Assembly: GCA_016926115.1 (NCBI GenBank)
Contig: JAFGPF010000050.1
Span: 1 to 11,682 of the forward strand
Source: Dehalococcoidales bacterium
Lineage (GTDB): Bacteria; Chloroflexota; Dehalococcoidia; Dehalococcoidales; RBG-16-60-22
Direction: 5' to 3'
DNA length: 11,682 nucleotides
Below are positions 6,625-11,682 of this stretch, in pieces. The position numbers and the translations under genes are program-made. A model generated the notes under the pieces. That model was not told the origin of the DNA. It did no database searches and saw only the letters and a list, made by a program, of their open reading frames with translations. Position 1 is the stretch's first letter, and each line of letters begins with the position of its first letter.

Positions 6625-7563
6625 TTATTCGCGTACGAGCATAACTTTTGCCCAGCCGGCGTGCAGCTTTCCGGCGGCTTTGACCAGGTGCATGGTGGCA
6701 GTCAGCAGCAGGATGCCGCCGATGACCGTGAAGGGCATCACCCAGCCCGCCAGGTAGTAGTATGCATCGTAGTTTACGCTTATGGGTATATTGAAACCGA
6801 ACTGTGTGATGGGGAGAACGATGCCCCACAGTGAGAGGGATACCAGGGTGACGGTTACCGTGAAGTAGATGATACCCAGCGGCATCTGTAATACCATGTA
6901 GACGATTGCCGTCCAGGTATGGCGGGATATGAGCATGTTCTTGATTTTCTGCCACCACCCTATGTCACTGCGTGAGAACAGCGGTCTCCGCGGCATCCTG
7001 ACGCCCAGCAGGGCCTCCACGATACGCCCCTCCACGAGGGCGACGCCCCTTACGGACAGCAGGAACAGCCCGGCGACGAGCACGCCGATAATCAACACCA
7101 GCAGACCGGCGGACAACGATAATCCGGTGACCGCCCAGGTGAAGTAGATGATGCCGGTGCCCAGCGCGAATATCAGGTAAAGCAGCGCTCCCCAGGCGCG
7201 GATATCGGCGAAGATGCCGAAGAACTTCAGGTAGAACGGGCGGGTGTCCGGCGGCGCCGCGACGGCGACTTCTTTGACCTCATCCGGTTCTTTTTCCTTA
7301 TAGGCGGGGCGGGTAAAGGCGGGGGGAGTGCGGGATTCGATTTCTTTATAGGCGGCGGCGACCTCGGTGGGGCTGCCGTATTTCTCCACGACGGCGGCCA
7401 GGGCATCGGCCGGTGATGTCCGGGGGTCGGCTTCCAGGGCGCTGTCCAGTCCCGTCCTCAGATGTTCCTCGGCATCGGACAGGGCGTCCTGGATGGTGGC
7501 GCGGTCGCTGCCGGCTAACTCCTTCTTCAGTTCCGACAGGTATTTCTCGATTCCGTTATTCAT
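6625..7563 (-). CDS. HAAS (DUF1700-like) domain protein with duplicated membrane segment
   Basis: A 312-residue membrane protein. Residues 2-75 form the helical HAAS domain found beside PadR regulators ('IEKYLSELKKELAG', 'DALSDAEEHLRTGLD', 'VVEKYGSPTEVAAAY'). A charged, proline-containing linker runs to about 115. The rest is hydrophobic, resembling putative sensor membrane domains. It contains two alike units: residues 124-151 (W-A-Y, then 'GIIYFT', 'VT', 'SLS') and 217-244 (W-A-Y, 'GIIYFT', 'VT', 'SLS'). Two ATGs compete at 7566 and 7563; AGGAGG (7569-7574) is five bases from 7563 and only two from 7566, so I use 7563. The gene overlaps the end of padR by eight bases, so it is translationally coupled. 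In this family the membrane partner is thought to modulate or accompany the PadR response; its signal is unknown. Confidence 0.87.
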   Translation of the reverse strand: MNNGIEKYLSELKKELAGSDRATIQDALSDAEEHLRTGLDSALEADPRTSPADALAAVVEKYGSPTEVAAAYKEIESRTPPAFTRPAYKEKEPDEVKEVAVAAPPDTRPFYLKFFGIFADIRAWGALLYLIFALGTGIIYFTWAVTGLSLSAGLLVLIIGVLVAGLFLLSVRGVALVEGRIVEALLGVRMPRRPLFSRSDIGWWQKIKNMLISRHTWTAIVYMVLQMPLGIIYFTVTVTLVSLSLWGIVLPITQFGFNIPISVNYDAYYYLAGWVMPFTVIGGILLLTATMHLVKAAGKLHAGWAKVMLVRE

Positions 7564-7924
7564 CATCCCCTCCTTTAAGAATGGCATCGACGAATTCTCT
7601 TGTCTGATGCCATATTTCTATCCATTTGACCAAGGTCGAGCGGCCGTATTCGGTGATTTTATAGTAGCGGCGCGGCGGTCCGGATACAGAAGGCTCGACC
7701 TCGCTCTCCAGCAGGCCGGTGCTTTCCAGCGACCGCAAGACCGGGTATAGCGCGCCCTGCTTCATGATGTCCACGTTTTCAGTCTGCGCTTCGATGAGCC
7801 TGGCAATCTGGTAGCCGTACATGGGACTCTCGGCTTTGTCCAGGACGCTCAGGAGCACGAGAGACGATGTGCCACCGTTCAATTCCTTCTGGAATTTTTT
7901 AATGGCTTCGTTTATTTCATCCAA
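7556..7924 (-). CDS. PadR-family transcriptional regulator
   Basis: A 122-residue winged-helix repressor. After a 20-residue helical lead come 'SLVLLSVLDKAESPMYGYQIARLIE' elements (20-44), the recognition-helix region 'GALYPVLRSLESTGLL' (57-72) and the wing 'GPPRRYYKIT' (82-91), all typical of PadR. A short C-terminal dimerisation helix follows, which fits the small subfamily 2. The start is TTG at 7924, with GGGGGTGG four bases upstream; the nearby ATG at 7920 is out of frame and stops at once, and no in-frame ATG occurs before residue 35. First gene of the operon with HAAS protein, micro-peptide and lipoprotein. PadR proteins usually repress their own operon and are released by a ligand or membrane stress; here the GTTAA cluster upstream is the likely operator. 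Confidence 0.92.
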   Translation of the reverse strand: MDEINEAIKKFQKELNGGTSSLVLLSVLDKAESPMYGYQIARLIEAQTENVDIMKQGALYPVLRSLESTGLLESEVEPSVSGPPRRYYKITEYGRSTLVKWIEIWHQTREFVDAILKGGDDE

Positions 7925-7975
7925 GTTACCACCCCCACCGCAGGATTATCGCGTAAGCCGTGCCGCTGCGGATTT

Positions 7976-8031
7976 GTTAACTTATTAACCTGTTAATGCT
8001 GTTAAATTAATACTAGTGATAAGTTAATAAT
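7976..8031 (-). promoter_or_regulatory. Candidate PadR operator/promoter with GTTAA half-sites
   Basis: GTTAA occurs at 7976, 7992, 8001 and 8023, with the reverse form TTAAC at 7977 and 7985. TTAACTTAT (7977-7985) and ATAAGTTAA (8019-8027) are perfect 9-base inverted repeats, 33 bases apart. The block is far more AT-rich than the flanking genes and lies 52 bases before the padR start. It probably holds both the promoter and the binding sites of the regulator. No single -10/-35 pair stands out. Confidence 0.45.
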
Positions 8032-8280
8032 AATGATAATTATACAATAAGTCAAATTGGGGGAAACGGGTGGGAGACGTAAGAAATATGTAGAGGGAAA
8101 ACTAGAGGTAAAGGACTATATATTATTTGTGAATAAATATAAAATACTGCTAAATGCTTGCATTATTCAACACTTGCCGTAATCCGGGCTTAACGGACAC
8201 TCCTTCTGAGTTATGGCAGGCGGGAGCTTCGGTGGGTAAAGCGCGCTCGTATCATTCTCTGCTTCACCCGCAGGTTTCTA

Positions 8281-8356
8281 CCTCACCCCCTGTGTCCCCC
8301 TCTCCTTTAAAGGAGAGGGGGAGTTATTGAGGAAGAGGGTCTACGCCCCTCTTAGA
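8281..8356. repeat. GC-rich palindromic (REP-like) element
   Basis: The core is a perfect 26-base palindrome at 8296-8321 with arms CCCCCTCTCCTTT and AAAGGAGAGGGGG. CCTCA at 8281-8285 and TGAGG at 8328-8332 form outer arms. To the right, AGAGGG (8334-8339) can pair with CCCTCT (8347-8352), and GTCTA (8339-8343) with TAGAC (8353-8357), so alternative hairpins compete. No T tract follows, so it is not a terminator. Such CTCTCCTTTAAAGGAGAG elements look like dispersed intergenic repeats. Confidence 0.7.
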
Positions 8357-8566
8357 CGCCCCGTTCTACATTCAGGCTACTTCAACCATAATTTACCTCT
8401 CATCACCAAAGTCTCTCTCTAACTGTCTTTCCCGTTTTCATGCGGAATCCCGTATTAATGAAGTGAATCAGGACTTTATAAAAGGGAGACGACCCATTGT
8501 GCAAGAAGGATTGAGGGGGATTTTATGCCCCGGGGGAGTGCGCAGCGAGAGAGGGATTGGGGAACG

Positions 8567-9250
8567 TTATGCCTGCAGGGCTTTCCTGCCGGTTACCTGC
8601 TGCTTTTTGTACCATTTTCCCACGGCGCTAACGACGTCCCTGGGGGAATCGAATACCCTGAGTAAATCGAAGTCTTCTTCGGAGATGGCGCCGCAGTCCA
8701 GCACCGTCGCCTTCAACCAGTCGATGAAGCCGCGCCAGTATTTGGTGGAGAAAAGTATGACCGGGAAGGGTTTTATCTTTTCCGTCTGTATGAGCGTCAG
8801 CACCTCGGTGACCTCGTCCAGCGTGCCCAGTCCGCCCGGCATGATGATGAAGGCGGTGGCGTATTTAACGAGCATGACCTTGCGCACGAAGAAGTGATGG
8901 AAGGTGATGCTCCGGGTAGCGAAGTCGTTGCAGACCTGCTCCTGGGGCAGCTTGATGTTCAAGCCTATTGACTTAACTCCAGCGCGATTCGCCCCTTTGT
9001 TGGCGGCTTCCATGACGCCGGGCCCGCCGCCGGTCATGATATTGAAGCCCGCTTTACCGAGTAAATAGGCTATTTCCTCGGCCTGGGTGTATAATTCTTC
9101 ATCGGGCTGGAGGCGGGCGGAACCGTATACCGTTACCGCCGGCTCGATATCGGCAAGGCTGTCGAAACCCTCCACCAACTCCCCGATGATGCGGAACATC
9201 CGCCAGGACTCTTCTTTTTCAAGTTTATTGATTTCATATTCGTCATGCAT
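8567..9250 (-). CDS. LOG-family protein (TIGR00730 Rossmann fold, putative nucleotide phosphoribohydrolase)
   Basis: A 227-residue cytoplasmic protein of the lysine-decarboxylase-like/LOG family. Members cleave the N-glycosidic bond of nucleoside 5'-monophosphates (cytokinin ribotides in plants, AMP-like substrates in bacteria). Diagnostic motifs are 'TVYGSAR' (40-46), 'GGGPGVMEAANKGA' (74-87), 'FHHFFVRKVMLVKYA' with R123-K124, and the catalytic 'PGGLGTLDE' (138-146, E146). The N-terminal ~35 residues form an acidic helical extension as in the longer bacterial type. GGAGG (9257-9261) is six bases before the ATG. It starts 24 bases after the beta-CASP gene and is probably co-transcribed with it. 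The old 'lysine decarboxylase' label is not supported by known biochemistry of the family. Confidence 0.93.
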   Translation of the reverse strand: MHDEYEINKLEKEESWRMFRIIGELVEGFDSLADIEPAVTVYGSARLQPDEELYTQAEEIAYLLGKAGFNIMTGGGPGVMEAANKGANRAGVKSIGLNIKLPQEQVCNDFATRSITFHHFFVRKVMLVKYATAFIIMPGGLGTLDEVTEVLTLIQTEKIKPFPVILFSTKYWRGFIDWLKATVLDCGAISEEDFDLLRVFDSPRDVVSAVGKWYKKQQVTGRKALQA

Positions 9251-9274
9251 GGCTGTCCTCCATGATTAACGCCT

Positions 9275-10684
9275 TTATTCCAGCCTTACCCTGGTGTTAT
9301 ACGCCGGCACCGATGTCTCGTAGCCGGTCTTTTGATGTAGAAACGTGCTGAAAGCCTCGGCGGCTTTTTTCTCCCCGTGGGTAATGAAGACATGCTTCGG
9401 GTTTGCCGTCAGTTTGGAGAGCCATTTCAGGAGGTCGTCCCGGTCCGCATGTGCCGAAAAACCGAATATCTGGGCAATCCGGGCGCGGATGGTGCGCGGC
9501 ACGCCGTAGATTCTCGCGCTCCTGGCACCGTTGACGATATGCCTGCCAAGGGTGCCTTCCGCCTGGTAGCCGATGAACAGAATCGTGTTTTCCGGCTGCG
9601 AGATATTGTTGACGAGGTGGTGCTTTATCCTGCCGCCGGTGCACATCCCGGAACCGGCGATAATCATCACCGTTTCCTTGATGTAGTTCAACTTCTTGGA
9701 TTCCTCCGCGGACTCCACCATAGTCAGGCCGGAAAAATCGAACGGCGACTGCCGGTTTTTCAGCAGCGCCTTCATCTCCCGGTCGAAAAGCTCGTGGTAG
9801 CGCTTGAATACCTCGGTGATTCTTATCGCCATCGGGCTGTCCAGGTATACCTTGAGGTCCGGTATGCGCTTTTCTATTTTAAGGATGTTGAGATAGTACA
9901 TGATTTCCTGGGCGCGCTGGAGAGCGAAGCTGGGGACGATGATTTTACCGCCGACGTTGAAGGCGGTGTTCACTATTTCCGCGAGGTCGTCGTCGATTTC
10001 CTTTGAGCCCTCATGCTGGCGGTCGCCGTAGGTGGACTCCATGATGATGTAGTCCGTCCGGCGGAAGAAGCTGGGGTCTTCCAGCATGGGGCGGTCCCAC
10101 CTGCCGATATCCCCGGAGAAGACGATGCTCCTCTTTTCTTCTCCCTGGCTGATGACCACCTTTATCATCGCCGAGCCCAGCACGTGACCGGCATCGTGAA
10201 AGGTGGCTACGATGCCGTCACCGATGTTTACCGGCTCGTCGTATTCCACCGTATCGAACAGCGGTAGCGTCGCCTCGGCGTCAGCGATTGTGTAGAGGGG
10301 GACTTCGGGATAGGGCCCCTGCCTGCCTTCCCGCAGGTGTCTCTTTTTCTTATAAGCGGCGTCTTCTTCCTGTATCTTGGCCGAATCGAGCAGGATGATT
10401 CTGGTGATATCGGCGGTGGCGGGGGTGCAGATGATTCTGCCCCTGAACCCCTCCTTTACCAGCTTTGGTAGCAGGCCGCAGTGGTCTAGGTGGGCGTGGG
10501 TCAGCAGGACGGCGTCGAGTTCCTGCGGCGGGACTTTGAACGGGTCCCAGTTCCGGTGCTGGAACTTCCTTTCCTGGTAAAGGCCGCAGTCTACCAGCAT
10601 TTTTACGCCGTTCGCCTCTACCAGGTACCGGGAACCGGTCACGCCGCGGGTCGCCCCCATGAAAGTCAGCTTGATATCCATCAT
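9275..10684 (-). CDS. Beta-CASP metallo-beta-lactamase nuclease (CPSF/YSH1-like exoribonuclease)
   Basis: A 469-residue cytoplasmic metallo-hydrolase predicted to act on RNA. Zinc ligands are visible: 'HAHLDHCG' (63-70), H167 in 'DAGHVLGSA', D192 in 'FSGDIGR', and the terminal histidine H436 in 'THGE'. The beta-CASP insert shows E216 in 'MESTYGDR' (motif A), 'PSFALQRAQE' (251-260), 'GSGMCTGGR' (344-352) and H412 in 'FSAHAD' (motif B/C region). No KH domains precede it, so it is the short bacterial form rather than the archaeal CPSF type. AAGGAG is four bases from the first ATG (10684) and seven from the second (10681), so either may be used. First gene of the pair with the LOG protein; the AEC gene diverges from its 5' side. 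RNA processing is by family; the target is unknown. Confidence 0.93.
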   Translation of the reverse strand: MMDIKLTFMGATRGVTGSRYLVEANGVKMLVDCGLYQERKFQHRNWDPFKVPPQELDAVLLTHAHLDHCGLLPKLVKEGFRGRIICTPATADITRIILLDSAKIQEEDAAYKKKRHLREGRQGPYPEVPLYTIADAEATLPLFDTVEYDEPVNIGDGIVATFHDAGHVLGSAMIKVVISQGEEKRSIVFSGDIGRWDRPMLEDPSFFRRTDYIIMESTYGDRQHEGSKEIDDDLAEIVNTAFNVGGKIIVPSFALQRAQEIMYYLNILKIEKRIPDLKVYLDSPMAIRITEVFKRYHELFDREMKALLKNRQSPFDFSGLTMVESAEESKKLNYIKETVMIIAGSGMCTGGRIKHHLVNNISQPENTILFIGYQAEGTLGRHIVNGARSARIYGVPRTIRARIAQIFGFSAHADRDDLLKWLSKLTANPKHVFITHGEKKAAEAFSTFLHQKTGYETSVPAYNTRVRLE

Positions 10685-10772
10685 ATTTCTCCTTGCTGAT
10701 TATTATCATACACCTGCAAGCGTCATGACGCCAGCCTGCCGTGATTATGGACTGAACGGCGAGTTATTTTGT
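10685..10772. promoter_or_regulatory. Divergent promoter region between the nuclease and transporter genes
   Basis: These 88 bases separate two divergent genes and must hold both promoters. AT-rich patches occur (TATTATCATAC around 10700-10710 and GTTATTTTGTATGATTG around 10761-10777), but no convincing -35/-10 pair can be named. The ribosome binding site of the nuclease gene (AAGGAG, - strand) lies at 10689-10694. A longer transporter frame starting at 10659 would run into the nuclease gene and is unlikely. Confidence 0.35.
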
Positions 10773-11666
10773 ATGATTGAATATGTAATGCCTAATATCA
10801 TAGATATAGTCCTGCCCGCATTCTTCGTAATCTTCATTGGATATCTGGTGGGCAGGTTCACTAAAATCAGCATGGCTCCGGTGGTGGATATCACTATTTA
10901 TATCGCCGTACCCGCCCTGGTATTTGTTTCCCTGCTGAATAAAGAGATAATCCTCCTTGATGCCGCCAAGATGTGGGCTTCTTCCCTTATCATCATGTTC
11001 GGATGTATGGGGGTTGCCTGGGTCGTATTCAAGCTCATCAGGCAGAGGCATTCCGGTCTTTATATGCCGATATCGATGATGAACACGGTCAACATACCCT
11101 TCCCGGTGATATATCTGGCGTACGGGGCGGAGGGGATGGTGGGAGCCACGTTGTTCTACATCCCCAACGTTATCATGATGTACACGCTCGGCATATATAT
11201 CATGGCCGGGAAACACTGGAAAGAGAATGTAAGAGAGGTACTCCGGCAGCCGGTGGTCTATGCCGCGATTATCGGCTTGCTGCTGAATTTCCTGAATGTC
11301 AGGGTCCCCGACCTGGTAATCAACTCCCTGGACCTTCTATCCCTGATGGCGATACCCCTGGTTTTAATCGTGCTGGGATATAATCTCGCCAGTGTAAAAA
11401 TCGCCTCTTTCCCCACGACGTTGCTGTCCTGCTTTCTGCGCATGGGGGTGGGACTGGCGCTGGGGTTGGCAGTCGTCAACGTGCTCGATATTACCGGCAT
11501 ATTCCGTTCCGTGGTTATCCTGGACTCGGCGATGCCGGCGGCGGCGGCTTCGTCCATACTGGCTACCAAGTACCACAATGAGGCGGAGATGGTTTCCAGC
11601 GTGGTATTCTTTACCACGGTCATCAGCCTGGTCAGCATCTCCTTCCTGCTGTACTGGCTCGGGTAA
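10773..11666 (+). CDS. AEC-family (auxin efflux carrier-like) membrane transporter
   Basis: A 297-residue permease of the AEC family, whose bacterial members move organic acids such as malate or malonate, often without known substrate. Ten hydrophobic segments are visible, starting with 'IVLPAFFVIFIGYLVG' (12-27) and ending 'ISLVSISFLLYWLG' at the C-terminus. Family motifs are the N104-to-P111 stretch 'NTVNIPFP' in helix four, and 'LDSAMPAAAASSILATKY' (250-267, with M254-P255) in helix nine, corresponding to the two broken half-helices of the transport site. I use the ATG at 10773 since it gives the usual AEC start and length; an upstream ATG at 10659 overlaps the nuclease gene, and ATG 10788 is a further option. 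No strong Shine-Dalgarno precedes any of them. Complete, ending 16 bases before the window edge. Confidence 0.88.
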   Translation: MIEYVMPNIIDIVLPAFFVIFIGYLVGRFTKISMAPVVDITIYIAVPALVFVSLLNKEIILLDAAKMWASSLIIMFGCMGVAWVVFKLIRQRHSGLYMPISMMNTVNIPFPVIYLAYGAEGMVGATLFYIPNVIMMYTLGIYIMAGKHWKENVREVLRQPVVYAAIIGLLLNFLNVRVPDLVINSLDLLSLMAIPLVLIVLGYNLASVKIASFPTTLLSCFLRMGVGLALGLAVVNVLDITGIFRSVVILDSAMPAAAASSILATKYHNEAEMVSSVVFFTTVISLVSISFLLYWLG

Positions 11667-11682
11667 AACCATCATAAATATC

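Larger units (their letters stand above)
7925..8566. other. Gene-free spacer between padR and the LOG gene
   Basis: About 640 bases in which I can support no gene. From the left it holds the padR leader, the AT-rich GTTAA block, a purine-rich then AT-rich stretch (8050-8170), a GC-rich palindromic element (about 8281-8356), and a pyrimidine-rich stretch up to 8440. Open frames crossing it are short, lack ribosome binding sites, or are antisense to the LOG gene. No tRNA-like fold was found by eye. A small RNA cannot be excluded. Confidence 0.5.

Noticed and set aside
8296..8321. CRISPR repeat
   Set aside because: Only one copy, fully palindromic, with no second repeat or spacer in the window.
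8515..8531. GGGG/CCCC hairpin downstream of the LOG gene as a terminator
   Set aside because: Only a four-base stem, with no T tract on the - strand after it, and alternative pairing with the neighbouring G-run.
8463..8897. 144-codon + strand frame overlapping the LOG gene
   Set aside because: More than 300 of its bases are antisense to conserved LOG motifs; the leading part in the spacer has no supported start.
9377..10006. 209-codon + strand frame inside the beta-CASP gene
   Set aside because: Antisense shadow of a gene whose metal ligands and beta-CASP motifs are all present.
10659..10772. 38-residue N-terminal extension of the AEC transporter
   Set aside because: It would overlap the start of the divergent nuclease gene, gives a non-family N-terminus and leaves no room for promoters.

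Overview
The window looks like chromosomal DNA of an anaerobic bacterium. A Dehalococcoidia-like Chloroflexota is my best guess. It rests on moderately high G+C, a molybdenum/iron-sulfur respiratory module, and the mix of DUF72, PadR-HAAS, LOG and beta-CASP genes; no marker gene here fixes the taxonomy. TGA is an ordinary stop codon (for example at 557-559, 3408-3410 and 5409-5411), so a code reassigning TGA is unlikely. I see no phage, transposase, CRISPR, tRNA or rRNA signal.

Left part, + strand (1-2176): the 3' end of a molybdopterin oxidoreductase catalytic subunit, a ferredoxin-like subunit with sixteen cysteines for four [4Fe-4S] clusters, and an eight-helix NrfD/PsrC membrane subunit. 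They form one operon closed by a strong intrinsic terminator. This is a complete A-B-C-type respiratory module apart from the missing start of the catalytic gene; the substrate cannot be read from what is visible. An AT-rich spacer with five ATTCGTT repeats and a hairpin follows (2177-2463).

Middle, + strand (2464-5677): a likely promoter, a DUF72 gene translationally coupled to a small two-helix membrane protein, recN (DNA double-strand break repair ATPase), and a short unrecognised ORF. That ORF is interrupted by an in-frame TGA, continues in a coding-like way for 20 codons, and is followed directly by an intrinsic terminator.

Middle, - strand (5676-8030): an operon read right to left. It encodes a PadR repressor, a HAAS (DUF1700-like) protein with a duplicated membrane segment, a 30-residue transmembrane peptide, and a lipoprotein with eight ~19-residue SGAS repeats (DUF2807/DUF4097-like). 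A cluster of GTTAA half-sites lies upstream of padR and is a candidate operator. The likely theme is a PadR-controlled envelope-response cassette.

Spacer (7925-8566): about 640 bases with no supportable gene. It holds the padR control region and a GC-rich palindromic element.

Right part: a - strand pair, beta-CASP metallo-beta-lactamase nuclease then a LOG-family protein (24 bases apart), and divergently on the + strand an AEC-family transporter that ends just inside the window.
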